Part shown: positions 9,513 through 23,373 of the stretch, piece by piece
Position numbering within the stretch: position 1 is the first letter of the stretch
Layout of the letters: each line of letters opens with the position of its first letter
Assembly: GCA_029817715.1 (NCBI GenBank)
Contig: JARUPY010000189.1
Location: forward strand, 2,418,001-2,482,000
Source: Melastoma dodecandrum
Lineage: Eukaryota; Streptophyta; Magnoliopsida; Myrtales; Melastomataceae
DNA length: 64,000 nucleotides
Reading direction: 5' to 3'
Notes under the pieces: generated by a model
What the model was told of the DNA's origin: nothing
What the model saw: only the letters and a program-made list of their open reading frames with translations
The model's database searches: none
Translations under genes and position numbers: made by a program

Positions 9513-10826
9513 TTTTAAAATTAAATAGCCGTAACTTTTTTTACTAACGTTTTTTAATAATCTAAGAGTCGACGTTTTGTTGGACGTCCGATTCAAACCT
9601 TGGCAGTCGAACCGCGAGCGCTTTCTCTCTCTTACTGCCTAGGTTTCGCTAGAGCGCACACACTCCCTCTCCTCCCTTGCTCTCGCGCTTGCTTGTTCTA
9701 CCTCAAAAAGTTTGCTCCTTTTTAATTGGTCTGGGGTGTAATTCTTTCCCCACTTCTTCAATGGGGAAGATTTCATTCTGGGCCTAGCTAGGGTTTCTTC
9801 CCCCACCCAGGAACAATCTTTTTCAGCTGCGGGTGCGCTGAATTCAGGTAAAGGTCGCGTCGTTCGTTGGGATTTCTTGTGGTTTTAGTGTGATTCTTTG
9901 TTGGGTTTCCTGTTACGGTTTCGATTGGTTGTGACTGCTGGGCGTGGGAAACTTCTTGGGTGTTTTATGGTCTGATTTGTTGTTGGTTTTGTTTTTTAGG
10001 ACAAAATGAGGGATTCTTTCCTGTGGAATGCAAGTTTTACAGTGCTTCGTAGTTTCTTTTTGTGTTTTACCGCATCGAAGTAAGGGAGTTATTTTTATAC
10101 TTCCCCCCTAGCGCTCAATAGGTTGGGGCGAGTTCTATGGTCTCGAAGACGAGGTTAAGAATGTGTGGTGCTTGGACCGGTGTTTATGGAGTATTCGTGG
10201 AAATGTAATTGGTTACACAGGCCTGATCCAGATGATTCGCTATATGTAGGTTCTGTGCCTGGTGGTTTACGATGAAGTGGTTTCCATTTTGAAATTAGAC
10301 TGAGGAAGTTGATGATAAAATTTGAGTATGTCATGGGATGTGATTTACGAGAGGTTGGGGGGGGGGGGGGGGGGGTTTTTGCTGGTCTAATCACCAATCA
10401 GTCAATTGGTATTTCTTCCTTTCTCATTTTCGTCCCCCTAGCGGCGGCTGGTGCTCTGCTCTGCTGTGGTGTTGTCCTTTTGCCTGGACCTTTTGTGCCT
10501 TCTCTTTTTTATGGGCGGAGGGGTTTGAATTATCTGTATATTGCTGAACCTGATTGATAAGGGGCAACCTTAGTCATGTTACCTTCCTCTCGACGAATAT
10601 CCTTATTAGCCTTTCCAATCCGTTGTCGTTTGTTGCTTTAGTTCATTTGTCACTTAGTTATTTTTCTATCCACTCTTATAAACTTCCATTCAATCCTGTC
10701 CGTGGAGATGTGAATTTCTATTGATGAACAGCTTGCCTGTTTGTTTCTGCGTAATTTGACGTGGCTTCCTTATCTAAGTCTTTTCAACTTTCAGGGGAAG
10801 TTATTTGGCCTGTTTATAGAAGGGCG

Positions 10827-13800
10827 ATGAGCGACAGAAGAAGAAGAGGTGATTCAAAGTGGGATTCAAGGGAAGATCCTCCTGTATCTTCTCATCATAT
10901 ACCAGATAATAGTTGGCCTAGGAGAGGAGGTGTACAAGCGAGCCGTGGATCTGATGATGGTCACAATAATGGCCAACGTTGGTCTAGCGCCAATGAGAAA
11001 GACTCGGCTAGGAGTATATATGATTCAGACTTCTCTACTCGGGACGATATGGTTGGAGCGAGGGGCAAGCAGAAAGATGGATACAACAGCGTAGATGTGG
11101 GAAGACAGTTTGATTCCTGGGAAGGTGAAGGAACTTATACCACAAGGATGTCTCCTGGTCTTGATGATTGGAGAAAGAGAAACCGTAGTCGGTCCCCTCA
11201 GGATAGACATGATAGGTCACCAGGGTAAGTTATGCTGCAAAAACCTTTTTTCTTGTATTGATTCCATTTAGTTATAGTTCAAGTTATAATTTAGTCTATT
11301 ATGCTTTAATATGCGAGATATATGTGCAGAATCCCATTTCCTTTCTATTACTTGCTCGTGTTAAAGCTGAATTATTTGACAGCTCACTTAAGCATGTCCA
11401 TTTCATCTTGTTCTTGACGTTTTTTAATGTACAATTTGACTTTCTGTATAGTCGCAGAAACAGAAATTGGAGGAGGAGTTCGAGTAGAAGCAGAATCCCA
11501 GATCGGGTTAGGAGGGAATCCGAGATTTATGATAGAAGTAGCAGTAGAACAAGTCTTTCCTCAGAAACATGCAAAAATTTTGCAGCTGGCAGGTGTAGGA
11601 AAGGAAATGATTGCCGATACTTGCATGAAGGCAGTCAGCATCATAGCGATGCATGGGATAATATTAGACAAAGGACCGGTGGGATTCCAAAACATTTGGC
11701 AACCCCAGAATCCCGGGACCCATCAGTAAAAAGCAGTAGACCGGCTGAGCTTTGCAGTCACTTTCAGAGAGGAACCTGCCGAAGGGGATCATCTTGTAGA
11801 TATGTACATCAGCTTGCTTCCAATTCCCTTGATAAATCATATCAGAACGAGGATATTGGAGTGTTTGAAAATGACCAGAGAAGGAGAGACATATCTCCTG
11901 AATTGGGTGATCGAGAGCCTCGTGGGCATATGGGGCTTTCTGACCGGCTAACTAATGATTGGTCTACTGACAACAGGTTGGAGCATAGTTTAGGCTCAGG
12001 GAGCAAAATGTGGGATAATATGTCGAGTGCTATTGGTGCTACTGAAAATGCAAACGGCCGACAATTGGGTATGCAGGAGGAACTGAGATCTGCTGGAAAC
12101 TTGATTCTGGACACAAATAAGACTCCTGATTGGAATCCTCAAATGACGTCTCTTACTCATAATGGAACTCCAGTGACTGTCCAAGAGCAAGCCAGTATGC
12201 AGAATGCCTCGAACCAAATCTACTATGCTTCCATGCAACCTGTTAGAGCCGACTTTCCGCCTATGCAGCCTCATCACGGCTTGAATGAAAATGGAGCTAG
12301 TGTATTATCGTCTTATGACCAAAACAGCATCAGTAGGATTGCTGGTCATCTCGGTGATACGACAGTTGTATCTGGTGTGGCCTATAAATCAAACCTCAGT
12401 AACCAGTCTCTCGGGGTGGGTGCATCCTCTGGATTGGACACTGTAGGAGGTCATCAGTTTGTTATTTCTGCCGAACATCAGAAGAGTGGAAATATTTTGG
12501 AGTCCAGTAGCAAGCCATTATCCAACGATGGTGAACAGGTTTTGCAAAGTGATTTTGTTGATCCAAATGCATCACAGGTAGCTCTTGGTGGTCCTCCTTT
12601 GCAGAACTTTGCGAGTGGTGAACATATTAGACAACTTACCGATCTCTCTGCATCTTTGGCTCACCTTTTGGGAGCTGGAAATGACCTGCCCCAAATTTGT
12701 GCTGCTTTGAGTTCCCAGCAAATGATGGATGTTTCATCGGCACTGTCAGCAATAGCTGCAGGTAGTATTCTGCCACCTGTCCAGTCTAATACACCACTCG
12801 GGAATCAGAAACAATATGATCCTTTGTCTGATAGCCTCGAGCCTAATAAACCAGAAGATTCCAATAAGCCACCATTTCTTACAGTTCCTACTGGAGGTGT
12901 AAATGCCAACCTAAATGCAAATAATGTTCGAACTGAAGGTAATGATGCTCAAGAAGTGAAAGATACTGAGGAGAAGGGAGTGGAGGAAATTGAGAACGAG
13001 AAAGAGAAAGGCAAGGAAATGCAAGATGATGGGAAGTTAGAAAATATAGGAAAAGATCGTGGTGGTAAGAAAACCAAGGAAGCAAAGAATTTGCGTGCTT
13101 TTAAATTTTCACTTGTCGAGTTTGTGAAGGATCTTATGAAGCCCACATGGAAAGAAGGTCAAATGGACAAAGAAGCTTACAAAACTATCGTCAGGAAAGT
13201 AGTCGACAAGGTGACTGGTACCATGCAAGGCAATATTCCTCAGTCTCAGGACAAGATTGAACAGTACCTAACTTTTGCCAAACCAAAGCTTACGAAGCTT
13301 GTACAGGTATGTGCTGATGCTGACTTACCTTATGTAATTTTTTTTTTTTTTGGTGTTCATCATTTGACTAAAAGATTGGCCGTATTCTTTCTATTTGACT
13401 ATGCTGTGGTCTTTTTTTGGACTTTTGTAGTTCTCTGTCCTGTTCCTGAATTTCTCCTCTAAATTGAGCCAGTTTTTTGTTGCTTTGGTTCTCATTGTGG
13501 ATGACCAAATTTACTGTGGGCACTGACCGTTGGAATTTAAATAACGTTGGATAACTTGTGCTTTTGAAGAACTGTGCTTTATTTTCTGCCTTATGCCATT
13601 TCCAAATTATTTGGCATCTTGGAAACTCCAATCTTGGCTTCCATTCAACTTTTGCTTTGAAGATGGGTAAGAAAGATGCCTTGAGAAGCCATAGAAGTGC
13701 CTGGTCGACGAGAACTGCTAGCAGGCGTTCAGGGAGTGCTTCTATGATTAGTATGTTGATTTTGTACCTACCATTTGTAGGTATTTCTAGAACTAGAAAT

Positions 13801-14009
13801 TTAACTTTTAATGTTTTTTGTGATATTTTTTTCCCTTGATATTATGACATTAGACCTATGTTATCACATCCTTCGGGATTATATAATGTTAAATCAACAA
13901 TCTTAGTGCTTAAATACACCAGTATCTCTGGATTGAGTTGCTGACTATCTGGCTGTGGACTTTTGTGTTGCAGGCTTATGTGGAGAAGGAGAAATCTCGA
14001 AAGGCTTGA
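10827..14009 (+). CDS. Zinc finger CCCH domain-containing protein (C3H38/55-like)
   Basis: Exons 10827-11224, 11452-13306 and 13974-14009 join in frame (GT/AG) to 762 aa. The N-terminus is Arg/Ser/Asp-rich (MSDRRRRGDSKWDSR). Two CCCH fingers of C-x7-C-x5-C-x3-H spacing lie near residues 173-191 and 234-252. A long Ser/Asn/Gln-rich middle and a Glu/Lys-rich stretch follow, then a conserved C-terminal helical block (FSLVEFVKDLMKPTWKEGQ) that somewhat resembles an SRI-type module. The last exon codes only 11 residues. A noncoding leader exon ends at 9847 (CAG/GTAAAG), and its intron ends at 10794, just 32 bp before the ATG; this excludes the in-frame ATG at 10761, which is intronic. Domain order recalls Arabidopsis C3H38; an RNA-binding or chromatin role is inferred. 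Confidence 0.85.
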
Positions 14010-14589
14010 TATGTTAGAAGTTAGGACCTTTTTCCCGTGTCCATTTGTGCCATTCTGCTGTCCTGTTCCGCAACAGCTTCAGTGCATCTTTTGATCCTCC
14101 TTGGCACATGTATGAGAAAAGGGGTGTGATTCTTACATTTCCTGCTAAAATCACTGTCCCCCTCATCCTTTTCTTCCCACAATTATCAGCTTCAACTCTG
14201 TACTGGGGTAGGATTAGTTTCCGATTATCTTTTCTTGTTCTATACGTTTGTATAAGTTGGCTTTGTATCGCTCATTGCTGTATTTTTGGCCCTTTCCACT
14301 TTCTACCGTTTTGCTTGAGCAATCCTGGTATCATGATTTGAACTGTGATCTTCGGCATCACTTGATTTCGACGAATCGATAATTGGCCGTTACATGGGAC
14401 ATGATCTCTTAAGATAGAAGCATGGAACAGAATGGGCTTACATCACGTACATTTGGCTGGGGCTATGCCTTGGAGATAGAAACCCAGAAAATCTATGATA
14501 CCCAATATGACATCGCACAAGTGCTGGAAACCATCTTCCCCTGGCAAGTTCTGGTGGATAACTCGACCCTACGTTCCTCTTGAAAGACT

Positions 14590-15010
14590 TACTACACGTT
14601 CAGGTTGTCTCGAGCTGCCATAATGTGGACGTAGGCAGAGTCGTAGGATTCTGTCGTAAGATCCCGAGCAGCAGCTTGAAATGCATCACCAGCGAGAGAG
14701 TACTTATCGGCGCATCCTCTAATAGCTTCACCATCACCGGGTCATTAACCGTGCCAACGAACCAAAGAGGACAGCAACGATGACGTGGAGGTCGCATTTG
14801 CCACGGCAACCCCAATTACTATGCGAGCCAAGCCCCTGGCATCTGCAGCGGTGCTGTTCGGATCCAATCTAAGGGAAGACACGCAAAGGTCATAGTAGCC
14901 TGTGTTCTCGCACGCCTTGTGGATTAGAAGCGCATCGCCCTTGACACAAGGGCATTGCTGGAGGAATTTTGGTAGTAAAAGTATCACCAGCAAGGAGAAG
15001 AAAAAGAATA
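14590..15010 (-). pseudogene. Invertase / pectin-methylesterase inhibitor, broken
   Basis: The minus strand encodes a hydrophobic leader (SLLVILLLPKF), then the family's Cys-containing hairpin (ACENTGYYDLCVSSLRLDP), then ALARIVIGVA-like helix sequence. These proteins bind and inhibit acid invertases or pectin methylesterases in the cell wall or vacuole. The frame shifts near 14760, later sequence (DPVMVKLL, then YSLAGDAFQAAARDL) is split between frames, and two stops follow the AARDN segment, so the C-terminal helix with its last Cys is missing. No proper start codon precedes the leader. It lies tail to tail with the CCCH gene and downstream of ADH1. Confidence 0.75.
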
Positions 15011-15418
15011 CCCTGCAAACTATGTTCGGGAGGATAGGGATAGCAAAATGCAGAAAGAGAGAAAAGGCATCGGATTCTTTGGGGATGGGGATTATCTGTG
15101 TCCTTGAGATTCTCAGGCCAATACAGATTGGCTTCTTTTGTAGATGCCAAGGAAGCACAGATCACGGATCACAGTTTGCGATCAACTTGATCCATGTCCG
15201 CGACCTCCCTGGACACGCTGCGGGAGCCACACCACACTCTGGGACGCACAAGCAATACATGAACCCGGGAAATGTCACAGAAGACTGGTAACAGATTACA
15301 TAATGACATACTTTTATTCACAGAAGCCGGACTAAAAGCAGATACAGAGGCACATAAAGGGAAAAAAGGAAGTAAAACTTCTCGAACGGCAGTGGTAGAT
15401 CGCAGGGTACTGTCTCTT

Positions 15419-17392
<1,974 letters not shown>

Positions 17393-17521
17393 GATCGTCT
17401 GATCCGAGGTTGTCCGGAACGAGTTATGAGAATTTTTTTCTTTTTGACAGACTGTTTTTGGTTTTGGGTTTTGCTTGGTTGCTTTGGTGATGGATGGAAT
17501 TCGCCAAACACTTGTCCCGAG

Positions 17522-17530
17522 CTTAAATAG
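17522..17530 (-). promoter_or_regulatory. TATA-like box of ADH1
   Basis: The minus strand reads CTATTTAAG about 130 bp before the ADH1 ATG. Position and sequence suit a plant TATA box, giving a leader of about 100 bp. Confidence 0.5.
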
Positions 17531-17687
17531 CTGCAATTATTTCCGGGAAGTCAAGAAGGAAAATAGTAAATAAGCAAAGTGGGGTGGAGGGGAGGGGAGC
17601 GCAGCTGAATTACAGGTCTCGGGTTTAGGAAAGTGAGGGTAGTGTGTGTCGGAGAGGAGAGGTGGCAAAATTTGGAGGGAGAGCCAA

Positions 17688-17744
17688 AAAAACCAAGAAC
17701 CAGAAACCAGAAACCAAAAACCAAAAACCAAACACCAAAAACCG
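17688..17744 (-). promoter_or_regulatory. Array of AAACCA (TGGTTT) GT-motifs upstream of ADH1
   Basis: The + strand has five AAACCA hexamers in 57 bp, which read TGGTTT in the direction of ADH1. TGGTTT/AAACCA is the GT-motif of the anaerobic response element in maize and Arabidopsis ADH1 promoters. The run is also a simple repeat, so chance expansion is possible; the placement upstream of this gene is what makes it notable. Confidence 0.5.
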
Positions 17745-17829
17745 GCTGCGGGTGGTTTTGAGTGGCCGTCCTTCCCTGGTTTCATGTGACGACGTTGTTT
17801 TAAACTTTTCCTTTCCTTTTGGGGTTTTT

Positions 17830-19520
17830 TGAAACTCCCTTGTGCTCTAACATGGCATCATCTTCTTTTCTAATTGGCCATATCACATCACAGCAGCACA
17901 TCATTGATCAATGGAACTTAAAAAGAAAGAGATTAGGGACTTCATCTGGAGTTTAAGCAAAACCTACCCCTTGAAATTTTTTATCAATATTGGGGTATTA
18001 TTAGTCCGCTCGTCGAACTAAATACAACTTCATAGATCAGGGAACAGCCGCGCCCGTGTTATGTGGTACAACCCTTTTCTCAGTTTATTTATTTATCCGA
18101 CCAAAAGTCAATCCTTTGCTTCTTTTTCTCCCCCTATCTTCTTCGTCAGGATAAGCATGAGTTATCGTAGAAAACCACCGGCTAATACCAGTAAATCTAA
18201 ATTCCCCCATTTTATTAGTTATTTTGTGAATATGTCATTCATTTTTTTTTTAAATTAATCTTCTGTTTAACAAAACCGTTTAAGGTTTAGGCCGACTTCT
18301 TTTGGTGCGTGCTTGAATCAAAGGATAACTGTGGGATTTATTATTATTTTTAACTTGAATAAATAGTATTCTTTTTTGCGCGTGAGTGAGATTAAAATAG
18401 GCTATATTTTAATCATTTAATTTATATATTCATTATATTAAAGCGACTTGCTCTTTCAATCATATATTCGACACATCAAGCTTATATTATCAATACTTTT
18501 CCCCCTTTTGGAGTTGGTTGTATTTATTTACAGAAATAGGGTGGAGTTTTTATTCCTCTAGTGGAAAAATATTTTATGAACTAAGTACGTCAACTTCAGA
18601 TTTTCAGGACTAATTTCAATTTCTAACATCGAGTTTTCGCAAAAAAAAAAAAAAAAAAATTAGTATTTCAATAATCGAGTTCCCTAATTGTTTGACTAAC
18701 CGATTCCAGAAAATTTTTTGCAAACTAACAACGTAAAGGAACACAACTCGATTTAGTTAAAGGTTGGTCATAACGAACACGATTTTATGATGATAAAAAT
18801 GTGAGGGTTATTCCTATTTATCGTTAATTCGTAAACTATTTTGCACTAAACATTTCAAAATTACCCATTTAATACTCCGAACTTGCTATTAATAGCGAGT
18901 TCATATGTAGAATTTAACATTCGTAATTCTAAACAGCGAGTTGCTGGATATGTGGAAAATTTCACGAAACTCAATATTTAAAACAACAAGTTCATTGTTA
19001 CCAAACTAAGCTCACGAAGACATTGTCAGAAATATGAAGTTTCTAAATCAAAGAACTCGTTATTTCTAAAAGTGAGTCACTCTACGGCTGGAACTCGAAG
19101 AGTAGAAATAATTTTTCTAAGTTAGCTGACCTCGTTTTTTAACAACGTGTTCTTCGAGAAATGGAGGTGAACTCGCTCTTTCTAATGAGTCTTTGGTAGA
19201 AAATTGAACTCCCTCCTAGCAAACGTGTGTTCCTAAGCTACCTCCCATAAACTTCACAATGATAATGACGGCTCCCTATTTTCATAAATAAGAGATAATC
19301 CAACTAAACAAGACAATAATGTGTAAGATGTAAAGATCTAAGCAAGTTTAAAGAATCCACTAATCAATATGAAAATGAGAAAGTTCAAAATAACAATGAA
19401 CCAACAAAACTCAGTCGTTTTGTGGGCGCTGTCTATTTCTTCGGAGCGTAGAATCATTTCATTGGTGTCACTTCTAGCTGCATCAACTATAAGATCATCA
19501 TATTGTTGGGGTCTGATGCT
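17830..19520. other. AT-rich intergenic sequence, no gene seen
   Basis: No supported gene. An A-run of about 18 lies near 18642-18659. Diverged short phrases around ACTCGTTATTTCTA recur at 19050-19200 and resemble a phrase near 61605, suggesting an old dispersed repeat. Confidence 0.5.
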
Positions 19521-19534
19521 GGAATTGAACGTCT

Positions 19535-19866
19535 TTTTTTTTTTATATCAGCGGGGTTCGTGGTGGACTTACTTTTTGCGAGCCCTCTCACGAGGTTCGG
19601 AGGCTCTTTTACAAGCCTACGAACCTCAGGCCCGGCCCCTCTACATCTCCTCTGGGCCCGACTTGAGGCCTGCTCCCCTGTCGGTCCAATTTCAGTTGAG
19701 GCCCAAAGGCCGAGCAGGTGGGCGGCTCCTGGGCTTTATTAGCCATCACCCAGGATACCAATCTTAATTTTCCAAGTGGAGTGTGCGTGATGGGGTTCGA
19801 ACCAGGGATCATGACAAGGTTCCAAACACCCACCACCCACCTTACGCCACTTGGGTGCGCAAGGAC
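19535..19866 (-). mobile_element. tRNA-derived SINE (minus), with target-site duplication
   Basis: On the minus strand the element starts at about 19866 and ends in an A-run (T-run at 19535-19544 on +). It holds a perfect RNA polymerase III B box (GGTTCGAACCC, near 19803-19793) and an A-box-like TGGCGTAAGGTGG (19849-19837) with usual spacing. Near-identical flanks, GAATTGAACGTCT (19522-19534) and GAATTGAAACGTCT (19867-19880), are the target duplication. Confidence 0.8.
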
Positions 19867-19899
19867 GAATTGAAACGTCTTTACTTGGCTTTAAAAGAG

Positions 19900-21763
19900 C
19901 AGGGGGAATGTTGACGAGGATGGCTTTTGAATAACAAATGGTGTATAGTCTTCATCCTAATCAACCAAATCCTCATCTATAGCAAACAACCGAGGCTCTT
20001 TTCGTATTGCCTCATCTTCATCAACCTGATCCTCATATGACTCTTCTTCATCCTCATACTTGTCATCCTATTGCTCAGACTGGTCATGTAGTCCTCCGTG
20101 ACGTCTTGTAGTATAGGCAATAATTCTTTTAAGAAGTTATAACTATCTCTAAATATGCCTGCTATATGGTGCAATTCATCAACATCACCTCTCTCTGCCT
20201 ACTATATGGTGCAATGTTTTACTATCATCGTCATCAACATATACGAACTTGAAACAAGCAAGTGCATGTGAACAAGGAATTCGAAAGTTTTGTCATTTCT
20301 TGCATGTACACGTCTTATATCACAAGTAGACTTTCTTACTGTCATATTTTCCCTTCGTTTGAACAACAAAGTGACACATATTTCGATCAACTAATATGAC
20401 TTGAAAATGCCTTGCTTTTATTATGCCTTTATAGAATCGATTCATACAATCTTTGGTGTACTTATCCCCTTATTTCATCACCACATCTACCTCATCTTTT
20501 CTATCAATCCAATAAGCAACATAACTATAGAACGTCTTACTAACCAAAATAAGAAGTAATCTTGCACCCATTATGATGGGGCTGTAACTCTCACTTAGAT
20601 TCATAGTCATTATACCGTAACGATGAAAACCGTCATAGCTCACCAACATAGGGTTGGTCCAAGTGGTAAGGAGCTTGGATTTGCTTAAAGAGGTCTCGAG
20701 TTCGAAACCTACCATACGCAGCCACATCTGTTGGAAGACCGACTCACCATAGTCAGATGTCTTACCCGGGTTGGATTCGGATTATTCGGATGAAAAAAAA
20801 CAGAAAGCCATCATAGCTCAAAGTCCATCGATCTGCTTCCATTTCCTCAAAGAAGTTTGATGACTTAGGTATCGCTTCCAAAATACGATGGTATATGCGA
20901 AAGTACTTTGCTTTATGCATTTCCTAGTGGTAATTATAAGCCCTCTTTATTGATGAAATTCTTAAATGGGTATTGAATTGCTAGCAATATGACAAATACA
21001 GAATCTCCAATATACAAATAGAGGTGTCCAACCAACTTCAACATCATTGACCGCTGCTTCAATATCAGAATGCTTATCCGAAATCAACCATATTCCCGCC
21101 ACATAATATTTCAGACATTTTAAAAACTATCTCCATGACTTAAAGCTCATTGTCAACGATTGCAAATGCAATATGCAAAATATGCTTTTATGCAATCAAC
21201 ATTACAAGCGATTAAGGACTTATGCTTGTATTTTCTATAGAGGAATGTGTTGACAATGTTAACAACCAGGTAACAATATCTAAACACCATTATGATGGTG
21301 CATAAATACCAAAACACTCTTTAAAATTGAAATTATGAACCTCCAATAGTGTATGATTCGTCACAATTAATGCACATACTTGGGTTAGACTCACGAATCA
21401 CATTTAGCAAATAAGACAGCTCATTGTAAGATTTTCCCCAATCATGTCATTGTCATTTCTAACGGGGTCTTTCTCATATTCATTGTAACCATGTCTAACA
21501 TCATCGACATATTTATAACAAATTGGCAATGGTTTCTCCTTTTGTCTACGAGACCCTTCACTTACTTCAACACTCGCCGCCCTTTGTGTTGAACGTCCTC
21601 TCGGCATCTCATAACCAGCATTGACATCATTAAACATTCCATCATATGTGTCAACATCTACTTTAGAATCTATCAAAGAATTAATAATACGATGCTCAAC
21701 TTCTACCATTTTCCAACAGGATCCAACCTGTCTACTTCGATCGGCTCCACCCTCTCCATCCAT
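19900..21763 (-). pseudogene. Decayed Mutator-type transposase with SWIM finger
   Basis: Minus-strand fragments in several frames form a degraded MULE transposase. Around 20320-20255 is the SWIM-type zinc finger (CTCKK, then FRIPCSHALACFKF), the module found near the C-terminus of plant MuDR transposases. Upstream, a block ending in LSYDG is separated from FHRYGIMTMNLSES by the SINE at 20643-20810; removing that insertion makes the two adjacent. The 21763-21404 frame (starting MDGEGGADR) may be an N-terminal part but was not recognised with confidence. Many stops and shifts show it is dead. Confidence 0.65.
20643..20810 (+). mobile_element. tRNA-derived SINE (plus) inserted in the MULE relic, with 10-bp target duplication
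   Basis: It carries an A box (TGGTCCAAGTGG, 20655-20666) and a B-box-like GAGTTCGAAACC (20698-20709) and ends in an A-rich tail near 20790-20803. TCATAGCTCA flanks it exactly at 20633-20642 and 20811-20820. Its sequence differs from the other SINE at 19.5 kb, so they are separate families or old copies. Confidence 0.85.
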
Positions 21764-21769
21764 GATTCT

Positions 21770-22228
21770 GACACTGAAGTGACTGTTGGGACAATCTTAT
21801 CACTTACTCCAAAACATAAATTTGTTAAATACGCCTTAGATTTGTAAGTGTAACCTTAGTAAGTAATCTCACGTCATTGTCTTTTTTCAAGGGCGCCAAC
21901 ATATACGTTACTCCGACATTATTATTATATTCAACAATGACTTTCCCATGATCAAATATTAATCTTCTCGATGAAAATCTAAAGCTACTTCCATACATAA
22001 CACACTTTCTAATGCAACTTAATTTATGTCGTCATTGACTCGAGTTTCTAACATAATTCACTCTATCAACAACATTCTCATTCACGAAAATCACAGTTCA
22101 ATAGAAGACATTTTAAAAATGAGTTCTTACACGATGTTATCTTCTGAATCCGCCAAACAATTTGGTAGTTACTCTGTAAAAACAATTTTTTCGTCAATTT
22201 AAACGATCACGTGTACCCTAATATCTGG
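21770..22228. other. AT-rich spacer, no gene seen
   Basis: No supported coding frame or repeat was recognised here; it may be further decayed MULE sequence. Confidence 0.4.
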
Positions 22229-22236
22229 TTTGTGAT

Positions 22237-22788
22237 TAGGAATGAGCATTCGATATTTTGGTATACTGAAATTCCAAATACCGAAATATTGAATTTTGAA
22301 AATCTAAAAATTACATATCCCGATCCCGATCTCGAATTTAAAATTCAATATTTCGATAAATTACTGATCTTTATTTCAGTAATTCGAAATTTACGGAATT
22401 ACCGAAATTTAAATTACCTTAATTTATATAATAAATAAAATAAATTCCTAGGGACATTCCAAACAAATTATCCCAACACCAATTATTACTAGCACAAGAT
22501 CTCCCAAAACATAAAATACCATCATATTTTTTATAAGTAATGACATCATATTTGTGTGGGGCCTAATAACTCATTGCTAAACCGGAGCCCAATTTGTGTT
22601 GACACTAACAAAATTCGATATTCGATAAATATTAATTTTTTTTTCGATTACCTTTTCCAATTCCGAATACCATTTTAATAAAATATCACTCCTAAATCCG
22701 ATTCTAAATACTGAAATATCAATCCCGAATTCCCGAAGTTTAAAAATTTCGAGATTGAAATCGGCGTACCAAAATTGCTCCGCCCCTA
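22237..22788. mobile_element. hAT-type miniature element, 552 bp, with 8-bp target duplication
   Basis: The ends are inverted: left TAGGAATGAGCATTCG, and right, in reverse complement, TAGGGGCGGAGCAATTTTGG. Flanking 8-mers TTTGTGAT (22229-22236) and TTTGTAAT (22789-22796) differ at one base. The interior is AT-rich with many CCGAAAT/ATTTCGG phrases in both orientations, as in hAT non-autonomous elements. No protein is encoded. Confidence 0.75.
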
Positions 22789-22796
22789 TTTGTAAT

Positions 22797-23373
22797 CTAT
22801 TGCAACGATGTTTACAAAATGATACAGGTGACAACACAAAACGATTGTATTGTTGCCTTCTTTGATGCATGACATGAACTCATTGTTCGGAACTACAATT
22901 TTAAAAATTTAGATATCAACTCGCTTTTCCTGATATTAGGATGGTAAATGATTAATTTTAAAACGAAATGGAAAAATAAATTACAAAAAAACGACAAATA
23001 GCAACAAACCTCGATAAAACGTGAATAATGATTGCTTTTGTCTTTTAACATCCCTTCGACCTAAAAGAAATGTCCGATGACATAGACACCCGAGCCGCCC
23101 TCCTACCGTGTCCCAACAAAATTCTTCCCCTCCATCATTCATCATCACATCAATTTAATTTTTTTGGGTTATCTGGAACACGAGTTGTGAGAGAATTAGC
23201 TTAATATTGTACTCACATTCCATTGAAATGAATGAGAAGGTGATATCATTTTCCGGATCTACTTCTACCAAACACATAAAAGAGTGAGCCCCACCATCCC
23301 GGGACTCTGTAATCTCGGCAGAGATGCCAAAGTTGCTGCGAGATGGACAAGACTGGCGGTGGTAACCGTACCT
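22797..23373. other. Spacer and 3' flank of the O-fucosyltransferase gene
   Basis: No gene recognised. The part next to 23374 should contain the 3' untranslated region of the minus-strand gene. Confidence 0.4.

Noticed and set aside
10357..10375. Run of 19 G in the CCCH leader intron
   Set aside because: A homopolymer in an intron; it could form a G-quadruplex, but may also be a sequencing artefact, and nothing around it supports a function.
13558..13839. Open frame inside the last CCCH intron
   Set aside because: No recognisable domain, and the last exon joins exon 3 cleanly without it.
19793..20709. Pol III A and B boxes as tRNA genes
   Set aside because: No cloverleaf or anticodon arm could be drawn; A tails and flanking duplications show SINEs instead.
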